A DNA stretch of 64,000 nucleotides, taken from positions 496,001 through 560,000 of the forward strand of contig CAVTFQ010000002.1 of NCBI GenBank assembly GCA_963734055.1. Direction: 5' to 3'. Source of the DNA: CAIWHR01 sp963734055 (GTDB lineage Bacteria; Pseudomonadota; Gammaproteobacteria; Burkholderiales; Casimicrobiaceae). Numbering within the stretch: the first letter of the stretch is position 1; each line of letters opens with the position of its first letter. A program made the translations under genes and the position numbers. The notes beneath the pieces were generated by a model, which saw nothing but the letters and a program-made list of their open reading frames with translations, had not been told where the DNA came from and ran no database searches. Shown here in pieces: positions 27,049 to 35,610 of this stretch.

Positions 27049-27956
27049 ATGAGGCAGGCACTTGCCGCGCTGGCGGCGCTCTGCTCGCTGCATCCGATCG
27101 TGTGCGGGGCCGCGGACCCGCCGGCAACCCAGCCGGTCGAACCTGCGAAACCGCGGGTGTACGCGCTCGCGGCCGCCGTCGGCAACGAATTCAGCGTGGT
27201 CGAGGACGGTCCGGTGACCGGCACGCACTTGTCTCCGTACCGGCGCAGCACGGTCGGCATGCCGGACGATGCTCTCAATCGCTTTGTCCTCCACAGCCTC
27301 GACGTGGCCGTGGCGAGGATCGATCCCCGGAGCCAGCGGATCTACTACTTCCGTCCGGCCGCACGGCTGGATGGGGTCGCGCCGTCACAGCGCGAGCGCG
27401 CGGCGGTCGGCCAGATCATCGAGGCGCTAAAGGGCGTGCCGCAGCGTTCGGAATGGGCAAGGATCGTCGTTGCGGTCCCGGCCTATCAGGCCCTGGCGCA
27501 GAACGGAATGGCGAGCAAGCTGCAAGGGTGCGGCCTGTTCTCGGAACCGATGTGTCAGGCGGGCTGCGCGCGCCTGAGCCCGGTGGACGCGCGCGCGCTC
27601 GACCCCGAGCCCCCGGATGGGGTCGATGCAGCCACCTCGGAGGACGAGGCGATCAAGGCCCGAACCTACCTCGCGCCGTTTTCCTACATCGCGGTGTGGA
27701 TCCTGGACCCGAAATCGCTGGAAGTGCTGGACAAGCAGCAGGGATTCGACACCAGAAGTTGACCGAGCCGGCCTACCAGCAGTCGCTGGACCTCGATCGA
27801 GACGGCACGCGCGCTTATGTGTCGGCGCGGATTGCGACGTTGATCGAGCTTTCGGTCGGGGAGGCGGTCGCGCGCTCTGCCGTCAACGGGAAACTCGGCA
27901 ACGTGCGTGTGGGCGACGTCAAGGACGTCACTCCGCCCCGTGACACCGGGAAGTGA
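27049..27956 (+). pseudogene. exported protein of unknown function, interrupted by a frameshift
   Basis: The first frame (27049-27762) encodes a 22-residue signal peptide (ALAALAALCSLHPIVCGAA) and about 215 residues including VEPAKPRVYALAAAVGNEFSVVEDG and YLAPFSYIAVWILDPKSLEVLDKQQGFDT, then stops. The next frame continues without a gap as KLTEPAYQQSLDLDRDG, ARIATLIELSVGEAVAR to TGK at 27956. Joining at about 27750, where one C seems lost in ACACC-AGAAG, restores one 302-residue protein. So it is a recent single-base deletion or a base-calling error. Function not recognised; the product would be periplasmic. Confidence 0.72.
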
Positions 27957-28067
27957 GGTCGTTCAGCACCGCGGCGCGGTGCGGCGACTGACAGCTCTGG
28001 CTCCGCCGGCCCCGGGATTCGGGCAGAAGCAGCCGCCGGATTATCCGGAGGGTTATTGACCACGCGC

Positions 28068-29432
28068 TCATCGTGTCATCCAGGAGCGCGAGCGCACCGT
28101 CACGAGTGCCCAAGGAAAGATCCACCACAGCGCGAAGAAGGCGAAGTACGAGTAGAGGATCCCGTGGACGAAGCGCAGCGAGCGTTCGCGGTAGACGTAA
28201 TAGAGCATCGAGAAGGCGGCGCCGATTCCGATGATGACAAGGATTCGCGCCAGCACCATCGGATCGGCGAGAGCGATCGTCGCGAGCATGGCGACCGCAG
28301 TCCAGCCGAGAGGGATGCCGAGGTTGGTCACCAACTTCTCCAGCACGGCAAGTGCCATCGGCGCAGGCGGGCGCCGCCACACGATGCGCAGGAAGCGCAA
28401 CTCCTCACGTACGTGGCTGCGGTCCCATCGGAGGTACATCCGGCACAGGCGGCCGTAGGTATCGGGAACCAGCGTGTGGACGACGGCGCTGCCCTGGTAC
28501 ACGGTGTCGAAGCCACGCTCAAGGATGGCGTTGGTCAGCGCGCGGTCCTCACCGTAAGTGCAGGGCGCGCCCAGGAAGCGTTGATCCAGCCAGGCCTCCC
28601 GCACCTCGTGAACCACGCTGGCGCGATACCCGGCTAGCGCGCCCGGGCAGCAGTACACGGTGCGGTACATCGACTGCGCGCTCCGCTGGAAGTCGAATGA
28701 AAGCATGAAGCGCACGTGCAGCATCCGTGGAATCCATCCTCGGTCGCGGTTGTGGACAGCGACCTTGCCCGCGACGGCGCCCACGCGGGGATCCCGGAAC
28801 GGGCCCGCCATCGCCAGCAGCGCGTCCCGCTCGATGACGCTGTCCGAGTCGATGGTAACCAGGATCGTCCCGCGTGCCGCGCGGAATCCGGCCGCCAGGG
28901 CGACTCGCTTGCCCTGGTTAGCCTCGAGCTTCAGCGCGGTCACCAGGCCCGGGTGGCGTTCCGCCGCGCGCCGGATGTACGTCCATGTGTCGTCGGTGCT
29001 GCCATCGTCCACGACCAGGATCTCGAGCCGGCCGCCCGGGTAGCGTGCGGCCGCGACCGATTCAATCGATTGCTCGACCATCGCGCCTTCGTTGTACGCC
29101 GGGATCACAACGGTCATGCTCGGCGCGGAGTCGTGCGCGGCGGCGGGGAATGGCCGGTAGAAGAGCCACAGCACCGTGCGTGTCAGCGTTAGCACCCATC
29201 CCATCGAAACCCAGACCAACCCCGGCGTCAGAACGGAGGCATTCAGCGTTCCAGCCTCGACTGCCTGCCGCACCGGGCGGAACAGCTCCCCGCTGAGCAG
29301 CCCGGCGAGAATCGCGGCGAGGCAGAAGACGATGGTCGAGCCGACGGCGATCCGGTAGGCCCGCCCCGGCGGCAGGCAGTCCTCCGCAGGCGCGGCGAAG
29401 GAGGGGAATACCGCCTGCAGGTCGGGCGACAT
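28068..29432 (-). CDS. membrane glycosyltransferase family 2 (chitin/hyaluronan synthase-like)
   Basis: A 454-residue processive-type GT2. One or two N-terminal membrane segments (about residues 25-85), then the GT-A domain: VVIPAYNEGAMVEQSI, VVDDGSTDDTW, NQGKRVALAAGF, TIDSDSVIERDAL (the DxD), GAPCTYGEDRALTN (acid base region) and RWDRSHVREEL (the QxxRW-like motif), followed by three to four C-terminal membrane segments. NodC, HasA and similar enzymes use UDP-GlcNAc or UDP-GlcA; the sugar here is unknown. AGGGA precedes ATG 29432. It lies 8 bases after a small lipoprotein gene, likely one transcript. Confidence 0.87.
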   Translation of the reverse strand: MSPDLQAVFPSFAAPAEDCLPPGRAYRIAVGSTIVFCLAAILAGLLSGELFRPVRQAVEAGTLNASVLTPGLVWVSMGWVLTLTRTVLWLFYRPFPAAAHDSAPSMTVVIPAYNEGAMVEQSIESVAAARYPGGRLEILVVDDGSTDDTWTYIRRAAERHPGLVTALKLEANQGKRVALAAGFRAARGTILVTIDSDSVIERDALLAMAGPFRDPRVGAVAGKVAVHNRDRGWIPRMLHVRFMLSFDFQRSAQSMYRTVYCCPGALAGYRASVVHEVREAWLDQRFLGAPCTYGEDRALTNAILERGFDTVYQGSAVVHTLVPDTYGRLCRMYLRWDRSHVREELRFLRIVWRRPPAPMALAVLEKLVTNLGIPLGWTAVAMLATIALADPMVLARILVIIGIGAAFSMLYYVYRERSLRFVHGILYSYFAFFALWWIFPWALVTVRSRSWMTR

Positions 29433-29440
29433 GTTCGTCC

Positions 29441-29731
29441 CTATTCGGCCTTTTTCGCGCCTTCGGCCTTCTCGGGCTCCGTCGGCGCCGGCGCGACCGC
29501 GTCTTCCTTCTTCGCTTCCGGAGCCGCGGCGGCCTCCTTCTTTTCCTCCTCCGCGGGCGGGACGGCGGCCGCCTTGGCAGCCTGTGCCATCTGCTGGTCG
29601 TTGGCGAGGGGTGCGGGAGCACCGCTTGCCGTCGGGCTGGCGGGCGCGGCGCCGGTCTCGGGCGTGATGTCGGGGCTGCAAGCGGCCAGTCCCATGATGG
29701 CAATGGCAGCGGCAACGAGTCTGACGGTCAT
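29441..29731 (-). CDS. small Ala/Lys/Glu-rich lipoprotein
   Basis: 96 residues: signal MTVRLVAAAIAIMGLAAC with the lipobox LAAC (Cys18), then a low-complexity Ala/Pro segment and a charged Lys/Glu tail (EEEKKEAAAAPEAKKED). AGGAGAG sits 7 bases before the ATG. A disordered, charged periplasmic lipoprotein of unknown role; it is placed first, directly before the GT2 synthase, and could be tied to the polysaccharide (inference). Confidence 0.78.
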   Translation of the reverse strand: MTVRLVAAAIAIMGLAACSPDITPETGAAPASPTASGAPAPLANDQQMAQAAKAAAVPPAEEEKKEAAAAPEAKKEDAVAPAPTEPEKAEGAKKAE

Positions 29732-29954
29732 GGCATGCTCTCCTGTCGGTAGGGTGGTGGTTCGACCCGCGGCGCGGGCCGGCGAGCCGAGCACCATTAG
29801 AACCTCGCGGTGTAAGCGGGCGATGACCGATTGCCGCGACTTGGTATCGGGGAGCGCGGCAATGTTGCGTTGTGTTGCGGATGCGAGCCTGCGTTTACAT
29901 TGCGATACAGAAATGATTGCCCGACATCGCCTCCCGACGTTAAATGGCGACTCG

Positions 29955-30674
29955 ATGAAGAGCCAAGGACGCATACTTGTCGTCGACGACGATGCCGAGA
30001 TCCGCAACCTCGTCGCCGAGTACCTGACGCAAAACGGGTACAAGGTGACCACGGCGCGAGACGGCGCGGCGATGCGCCGGGCGCTGGAGACCGACCCGCC
30101 CGACCTCGTGGTTCTCGACCTGATGCTTCCCGGCGAAGACGGGCTATCGCTGTGCCGCGACCTGCGCGCGAGGTCGGACCTGCCGGTGATCATGCTCACC
30201 GCGCGCCGCGAGGAGATCGACCGCATCATCGGCATCGAGATGGGCGCCGACGATTACCTCGGGAAGCCGTTCAATCCGCGCGAGTTGCTCGCCCGCATCA
30301 AGAGCGTGCTGCGGCGCGTGCGTGCGCCGCCGACTGCGGGGGGCGAGGCCAAGCGCCTGCGTTTCGCAGACTGGACGCTGGAATGCACCGCGCGGCACCT
30401 GATCGACCCGCAAGGCGTGATCGTGCCCTTGAGCGGCGCCCAATACCGGCTGCTGTTGGCGTTCGTTCGTAACCCCGAGCGCGTACTCGACCGCGACCGG
30501 CTGGTAGACCTGACGCTCGGGCGCGACGCGCCACCGTTCGACCGCAGCATCGACGTGCAGGTGAGCCGGCTGCGGCAACTGCTGGGCGACAATGGCCGCG
30601 AGCCGCGCATCATCAAGACGGTGCGCAACGGCGGCTACGTGCTCGCGGTGGCGGTCGAGCGGCTCGACGGATGA
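29955..30674 (+). CDS. OmpR-family response regulator
   Basis: 239 residues. Receiver domain 1-122 with acidic pocket VVDDDAE, phospho-acceptor Asp55 in VVLDLMLPGEDG, Thr in IMLTAR and Lys in LGKPFNPREL. The winged-helix Trans_reg_C domain follows (LSGAQYRLLLAFVRNPERVL, VSRLRQLLGDNG, IIKTVRNGGYVLA). The arrangement and sequence resemble OmpR/CpxR-type regulators. Stop overlaps the kinase ATG (ATGA). Promoter should be in the 223-base gap shared with the divergent lipoprotein/GT2 pair, which are candidate targets. Confidence 0.93.
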   Translation: MKSQGRILVVDDDAEIRNLVAEYLTQNGYKVTTARDGAAMRRALETDPPDLVVLDLMLPGEDGLSLCRDLRARSDLPVIMLTARREEIDRIIGIEMGADDYLGKPFNPRELLARIKSVLRRVRAPPTAGGEAKRLRFADWTLECTARHLIDPQGVIVPLSGAQYRLLLAFVRNPERVLDRDRLVDLTLGRDAPPFDRSIDVQVSRLRQLLGDNGREPRIIKTVRNGGYVLAVAVERLDG

Positions 30675-32083
30675 GGCTGCTGCCGCGCTCGCTGTACGGT
30701 CGAAGTTTGCTGGTGCTGGCGGCGGGTCTGCTGCTGGCCGAGGTCACCAGCCAGACACTGAACTTCTTCGATCGCGGCAGCGGTGTGTATCGCCTCGCCG
30801 CCCAGCAGACGGCGCGCCGGATCGCCGAGTCGGCGCGCATCCTTAACCGGCTTCCCGCGGCGCAGCGCGGTATGGTGATCGAGGAGATGAACGGACCGAC
30901 GTTCAGCGTGGTGCTGAGCGCCAAGCCTGTCGAGCTGGGGGAGGGCTTCGCCGAGCACGACTCCTACGAGCGGGCATTGTCCGCGCTACTGAAACTCTAC
31001 CTGCGCTCCGAGTGGAGCACGTCGGTTCAGATCTCGAGCCTCGGTCGGGAGCGACGCCCGCGGAATTACGAGGCGGTCGACACCACCCCGTTCGAGCAAT
31101 GGCTGGCACGGCATTTCTACTTCGTCCTGCCCGGGACCTATTCAGTCGTGTCGCAGATCCGCCTCGAGGACGGCACCAACGCAGCGTTCTACGCCCGGAT
31201 TCCACAGGAGCCGTTGAGCCGGCTCGAATCGCTGGTGCCGCGGCTCCTGCTCAATCTGGCCATCTTCATGCTGCTCGGCGCGGCTGCGGTCGCCACCGTC
31301 ACGCGCTCGCTCAAGCGACTGGCGCTGGCCGCCGAGCAGACCGGCGCCGATCCGGAGGGTGCCCCGCTGCCTGAGACGGGGCCCAGCGAGGTGCGCACCG
31401 TCATCCGCGCGTTCAACGACATGCGCCTCCAGCTGCGCGGCTATCTGCTCGAGCGCTCGCGGATACTGGGCGCCATTTCGCACGACCTCCAGACGCCGAT
31501 CACCCGGCTGCGGCTGCGGGCGGAAATGATCGGCGACGCCGGGACCCGGGCGAAGATCGTCCGCGATCTCGATGAAATGGACGCGATGACGGGCTCCGCG
31601 CTCGAATTCTTCAAGAGCCTCGGCAACGAGCCGCAGCGCCAGCCGCTCGACGTGGGCGCGCTGGTCGAAAGCATGCGCGAGGACTGGATGGAGGCCGGGC
31701 GCGACGTCACCGTGCGCGGGGCCCCGCGCGGACCGTACAGCTCGCACCCTCGGGCGCTGCGTCGCTGCCTTGATAACCTGGTCGAGAACGCGCTGCGCTA
31801 CGGTGCGCGGGCGCAGATCACCCTCGAGGACGACGAGACCTCGCTGCGGATCGCGGTGCGCGATGAAGGGCCGGGCATCCCCGAGGCGGACCTTGAGCGA
31901 GTGTTCGAGCCTTTCTTCCGCCTGGAGCCGTCGCGCAACCGCGAAAGCGGTGGGACGGGCCTCGGCCTGGCCATCGCGCGAAACATTGCGCGCTGGCATG
32001 GCGGCGACATCCACCTTCGCAACGCCGCGGACGGAAAGGGACTCATCGCCGAGGTGGTGCTGCCGCGCTCGCCGATCGACTGA
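30671..32083 (+). CDS. sensor histidine kinase (EnvZ-like)
   Basis: 470 residues. Membrane segment near residues 9-27, a periplasmic sensor part to about 185, a second membrane segment (LLLNLAIFMLLGAAAVATV), a HAMP domain, then the dimerisation helix with phospho-acceptor His271 in GAISHDLQTPITRL. ATPase motifs: LDNLVENALRYG (N box), DEGPGIPEADL (G1), FEPFFRLE (F box) and GGTGLGLAIARNIARWHGG (G2). It phosphorylates the regulator encoded just upstream; the stimulus is unknown. Confidence 0.93.
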   Translation: MRLLPRSLYGRSLLVLAAGLLLAEVTSQTLNFFDRGSGVYRLAAQQTARRIAESARILNRLPAAQRGMVIEEMNGPTFSVVLSAKPVELGEGFAEHDSYERALSALLKLYLRSEWSTSVQISSLGRERRPRNYEAVDTTPFEQWLARHFYFVLPGTYSVVSQIRLEDGTNAAFYARIPQEPLSRLESLVPRLLLNLAIFMLLGAAAVATVTRSLKRLALAAEQTGADPEGAPLPETGPSEVRTVIRAFNDMRLQLRGYLLERSRILGAISHDLQTPITRLRLRAEMIGDAGTRAKIVRDLDEMDAMTGSALEFFKSLGNEPQRQPLDVGALVESMREDWMEAGRDVTVRGAPRGPYSSHPRALRRCLDNLVENALRYGARAQITLEDDETSLRIAVRDEGPGIPEADLERVFEPFFRLEPSRNRESGGTGLGLAIARNIARWHGGDIHLRNAADGKGLIAEVVLPRSPID

Positions 32084-32236
32084 GTTTTGGGACGAAGATG
32101 GAGCGATCGCCATTACCCGCGCCGTCGGGTCCGATGGCCGCGGCTGTGCGGAGTTTGCTCGGCCTGCTCGGCGACTTCCGGTGCGTCGTATCGAGATCGA
32201 TCCCAGCGCATCCGACGGCGCTGCCGGACGTGGCGA

Positions 32237-32725
32237 TCACAATCTCTTGCTGGCGGCTAACCCGTCGTTGCCCGTTGAATGCTCGCCCTCGCCCCTGAGC
32301 CGCCCGATCAGGCCGTGGATGTCGCCAAGCACGAACAGGTCGCGCACCTTGGCGCCCTCGAAGGTGAAGATCGGCATGCCGGTCCACCAGACATGACGCC
32401 CGCTCGGCGGCACGCCGAACAGCTCCTTCCGATGAAAGCCGTGGAACCGCATCTTGCCGCTGACGCGGTTGCCTTCCTCGATCATCACGAGGATGTCGGT
32501 CGTGTAGCGGTCGAGCGCGCCGGTGACCCAGTCGACGTAACCCGCGAACTGATCGTGGCCGACGAGCGTGGGACCGAGCGATCCGCGGAACGTGAAGTCG
32601 GCGTGGAAGATTGTCGGTATCAGGCGCTTGTCGGCGTGGTCCCACAATTGCTTGTAGAACACCCGCACGGTTTCCTTCTGCGGCGATAGCGCGACACCCT
32701 CGAGGTCGAGCACCGGTTCATCCAT
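32237..32725 (-). CDS. SnoaL-like / NTF2-fold polyketide-cyclase family protein
   Basis: 162 residues with the cone-shaped NTF2 fold signature: VRVFYKQLWDHADKRLIPTIFH, DFTFRGSLGPTLVGHDQFAGYV, and a beta-rich C-terminal half (RFHGFHRKELFGVPPSGRHVWWTGMPIF). The SnoaL group binds small ligands and sometimes catalyses cyclisation or hydrolysis, but most bacterial members are uncharacterised. It lies 27 bases downstream of the EamA gene, so probably same transcript. The 153-base gap to the histidine kinase holds nothing evident. Confidence 0.8.
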   Translation of the reverse strand: MDEPVLDLEGVALSPQKETVRVFYKQLWDHADKRLIPTIFHADFTFRGSLGPTLVGHDQFAGYVDWVTGALDRYTTDILVMIEEGNRVSGKMRFHGFHRKELFGVPPSGRHVWWTGMPIFTFEGAKVRDLFVLGDIHGLIGRLRGEGEHSTGNDGLAASKRL

Positions 32726-32752
32726 GAAACCCCCGCGCGGTCCGACGTCGTG

Positions 32753-33682
32753 TCAGTCCTCGGGCGTCATCGGCACCGGCGGCGGCTTGGGCGACCACAG
32801 CACCAGCACCATGGCCGCGACGACGAGGGCGAGCGCCGCCCATTCGCTCGGCCCCGGACGCTCGCCGAGGAAGAGCATTCCGGAGAACACGCCCACGATG
32901 GGGACCGGCAGCGACGACATCGACGACACGGCCACCGGCAGCGTTCGCGCGAGCGTGAACCACGCCCAGTGCGCGAGCGTCCCCGCGAGGAACATGTTGT
33001 AGAGAAGCGCGAACCAGCCGCTCGCGGACGGCATCGCGAGCGGCGCGGGCGCGAACAGCGGCGCCAGGATCGCGATGGGAGTCCAGCCGAGGAGCATCAT
33101 CCACCCCGCCAGCGTGCTCTGCGCGATCGGCACCTTCCACTTCCGCAGCAGCACCGTGCCGAGCGCCCAGCCGATCGCGGCGCCGAGGATCAGGAGCGCA
33201 GCGGTCGGCGTGTGCCGCAAATGACGGATGTCGTCGCCAAGCAGGAGCGCCATCCCGAGCATACCGAGGGCCATGCCGGCGAGCCGCCTCGCGCCGAGCG
33301 GCTCGGAGAGCAGCACGAGCGAGAAGAGCACGCTCCAGATCGGCATCGTGTATGCCAGGATCGCGCTGCGGCCGGCGGGCAGCTGCTGCACGCCGAACAG
33401 CACGAGTCCGTTCCAGCACGCGATGTTGAACAGCGCGAGGGTGGCCACCTTGCCCCAGAGCGGACGCGGGACGCGGATCGAGCCGCCCGACAGGTGCGCG
33501 ACGGCGAGGAGCCCGAGCGCCGCGAACGGCAGCGTGATCGCGCGAAAGGTGAGCGGGGCCATTTCGGTCACGCCCATCTTGAGCACCGGCCAGTTGCAGC
33601 CCCAGATCAGCGTCAGCACGGCTACCGGGAGCAGCGAAGTCGCGTTGAGCGACGTCGCCCCGTGCGGCCCGCCCGCGCTCAT
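32753..33682 (-). CDS. EamA/DMT-family transporter
   Basis: 309 residues with ten hydrophobic segments in two EamA repeats; typical motifs are LIWGCNWPVLKMGV in the first helix, RAITLPFAALG, and the second repeat beginning LGAAIGWALGTVLLRKW. Drug/metabolite transporters export amino acids, nucleobases or metabolites by proton antiport; the substrate is unknown. The start overlaps the helix-hairpin-helix gene stop by 4 bases. Confidence 0.9.
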   Translation of the reverse strand: MSAGGPHGATSLNATSLLPVAVLTLIWGCNWPVLKMGVTEMAPLTFRAITLPFAALGLLAVAHLSGGSIRVPRPLWGKVATLALFNIACWNGLVLFGVQQLPAGRSAILAYTMPIWSVLFSLVLLSEPLGARRLAGMALGMLGMALLLGDDIRHLRHTPTAALLILGAAIGWALGTVLLRKWKVPIAQSTLAGWMMLLGWTPIAILAPLFAPAPLAMPSASGWFALLYNMFLAGTLAHWAWFTLARTLPVAVSSMSSLPVPIVGVFSGMLFLGERPGPSEWAALALVVAAMVLVLWSPKPPPVPMTPED

Positions 33683-34317
33683 CGTGCAGCTTCGGCGCGC
33701 GGCGGCAGCGCTTCGCCGTACTTGCTCTGGTGCAGAGCCCGCGCCTGCGTGACCCAGCCGTCACGGCGGATGCGACCGGGAAACTCGTGGAGCTTGGCGT
33801 CGAAGACGTCGATGTCGTGCGCGGACCAGTACGCGATCTGGCGGAATGTCGTCACGCCGAGCTGATGCAGCATCCGCTCGAGCACCGGTCCGACGCCGAC
33901 GATCAGTTTGAGGTCGTCCGGGGCGCCGGGGCCCATGAGCGGCGATGGCGCATTGTTCTCGATGTCGATCACGAGCTGGCGGTAGCGCGCGGCGTCGGCG
34001 CGCGCGGCCGCAAGCTCGAGGGCCGCCTGCTGCCGATCCGCGCCGGCCTCGTCGCCAGTCGCGCCACCCGCGCCGAGGCGCTCGACTCCCACACGCAGCG
34101 CATGCGCCTCCGCCTCGTAGCTGCGGATGAGACGCGCACGCTCGGCGATTTCGCCGTCGAGCGGTGGAGTGGGGGCTGCGGGCGCGGCGATGCGCTCCGG
34201 CGGGGGAGCGGGGGCGGCTGCCGGCGGCCGCTCGTCGCCGCGCCGCGAGCGGCCGAGCGCGTAGCCGACGGCCAGTCCTGCGGCGAGGGCTACGAGGAAG
34301 ATCAGCGTGGTCACGCG
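33679..34317 (-). CDS. membrane-anchored helix-hairpin-helix-like protein
   Basis: 212 residues from GTG 34317. N-terminal anchor VTTLIFLVALAAGLAVGYALG, then a Pro/Ala linker and a coiled-coil-prone stretch, then a C-terminal domain with DDLKLIVGVGPVLERMLHQLGVTTFRQIAYWS, the helix-hairpin-helix pattern of the COG3743 'flap endonuclease-like' group, and GRIRRDGWVTQARALH. DNA binding is likely, nuclease activity unproven. The frame is open to ATG 34398, but a promoter-like -10 overlaps that ATG, so the internal GTG is preferred. Confidence 0.72.
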   Translation of the reverse strand, partial: RVTTLIFLVALAAGLAVGYALGRSRRGDERPPAAAPAPPPERIAAPAAPTPPLDGEIAERARLIRSYEAEAHALRVGVERLGAGGATGDEAGADRQQAALELAAARADAARYRQLVIDIENNAPSPLMGPGAPDDLKLIVGVGPVLERMLHQLGVTTFRQIAYWSAHDIDVFDAKLHEFPGRIRRDGWVTQARALHQSKYGEALPPRAEAAR

Positions 34318-34396
34318 GGCCGGCGGCGAGAGGAGCAGCGGATGAAGGAGCCCGCGCGACGTGAGGTCTCGCGCCTGGCCATGCGCCTGCCGCAGC

Positions 34397-34457
34397 ATTG
34401 TAGCCCGCAGCGTTGGCGCGGCCAATCCGGTTGGCGTCCCCCTCTCCCTGCTAGAAT
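34397..34457. promoter_or_regulatory. divergent promoters of the HHH-like gene and hemX
   Basis: Leftward: TTGGCC at 34425-34420 and TACAAT at 34402-34397 with a 17-base spacer, a good sigma70-type match. Rightward: TAGAAT at 34452-34457, 27 bases before the hemX ATG; its best -35, TTGGCG at 34431-34436, is only 15 bases away, so that promoter is weaker evidence. Confidence 0.45.
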
Positions 34458-34483
34458 CGAAAGCCGTATTGCAGCCGCTCGCG

Positions 34484-35584
34484 ATGTCCGAACCGATCGA
34501 CTCCTTGCCACCGCCCGAGGCGTCCGCACCTGCGGCGCCCGCGGTGCCCCGCGCTCCCGTTCCGCCGTCGCGGTCGAGAGGATGGTGGCTGGTCGCGGTG
34601 GCGGTGGTCGCCGTGGGCGCGGCGGCTGCCGCCTGGGTCGACGGCCGGCGCGCGCAGCAGGAGCTGCGCACCGAGGTCGCGGAGCGGCTCGCCGGCATCG
34701 AGGGCGCGATCAAGACGATGGCCAAATCGCAAACCGAGCTCGCGACGTTGCTGCGGGACGCCCAGGGTCGCACGACGCTGCTCGAGGCGCGGATCGCGGA
34801 ATCGCAGGCGCAGCAGGCCGCGCTCGAGGCGCTCTATCGCGACCTCGCCCCGTCGCGCGACGAAATCGCGCTGTCGGAGATCGAGCAGGTGCTGCTCGTG
34901 GCGAGCCAGCAGCTGCAGCTCGCCGCCAACGTTCCCTCCGCGCTGACCGCGCTGCAGCTCGCCGATGCGAAGCTGCAGCGTCTCGACCGGCCGCAGTTCG
35001 CCGCGTTGCGCCGCGCGCTCGTGCGCGACATGGACCAGTTGAAGGCGGTGCCGTATGTCGACGTGACGGGGCTCGGCGTGAAGCTCGACCAGGCGATATC
35101 GGCGGTGGGAACGCTGCCCCTTGCGATGGACGAGCGGCTTCCCGCCCCGGCCGCGCCCGAGCCGGTGCCCGCCGACGTGCCGGCATGGCAGCGGTTCCTC
35201 GTCGACCTGTGGGGCGACATGAAGCAGCTCGTGCGCATCGAATCCTCGGATCGTCCCGCGGCGCCGCTGCTCCTGCCGTCGCAGCAGTATTTCCTGCGCG
35301 AGAACCTGCGCCTCCGGCTCCTGTCCGCGCGGATCGCGCTCGTGAACCACGACGATGCGAGCTTCAAGGCCGACATCGCGGCATCGGCCGCGTGGGTAGG
35401 CCAGTACTTCGACACGCGGACGAAGCCGGTGCAGGCTTTGCAGGCGACGCTGAAGCAGATGGGAGCGACGCCGCTCGGCGGCGACATGCCGGATCTCTCC
35501 CGGAGCCTCGAGGCGCTGCGCGTGCTCCGTATCGCGCAGGATCGCACGCCCGGCCGCCCGGCCGGCACGGCGCCCGCGCGCTGA
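34484..35584 (+). CDS. hemX: HemX-family protein (uroporphyrinogen-III C-methyltransferase-like, no catalytic domain)
   Basis: 366 residues. A Pro-rich cytosolic start, one membrane segment (WWLVAVAVVAVGAAAAAWV, about residues 35-53), a coiled coil (QELRTEVAERLAGIEGAIKTM and on), and a helical C-terminal domain with VEQVLLVASQQLQLAANV-like and QQYFLRENLRLRLLSARIAL. HemX proteins sit in the inner membrane and are encoded with hemC/hemD/hemY; their biochemical role in heme synthesis is unresolved. Followed 26 bases later by hemY. Normally adjacent to hemD, but here not. Confidence 0.9.
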   Translation: MSEPIDSLPPPEASAPAAPAVPRAPVPPSRSRGWWLVAVAVVAVGAAAAAWVDGRRAQQELRTEVAERLAGIEGAIKTMAKSQTELATLLRDAQGRTTLLEARIAESQAQQAALEALYRDLAPSRDEIALSEIEQVLLVASQQLQLAANVPSALTALQLADAKLQRLDRPQFAALRRALVRDMDQLKAVPYVDVTGLGVKLDQAISAVGTLPLAMDERLPAPAAPEPVPADVPAWQRFLVDLWGDMKQLVRIESSDRPAAPLLLPSQQYFLRENLRLRLLSARIALVNHDDASFKADIAASAAWVGQYFDTRTKPVQALQATLKQMGATPLGGDMPDLSRSLEALRVLRIAQDRTPGRPAGTAPAR

Positions 35585-35610
35585 CGGGCCCCCGCTGACG
35601 GGACCCCCAA

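Noticed and set aside
28036..28048. Palindrome CCGGATTATCCGG as terminator of the frameshifted gene
   Set aside because: Arms are only 5 bp and no T-run follows.
32098..32298. 66-codon frame between the histidine kinase and the SnoaL gene
   Set aside because: No ribosome site, biased composition and overlap with the SnoaL 3' end.
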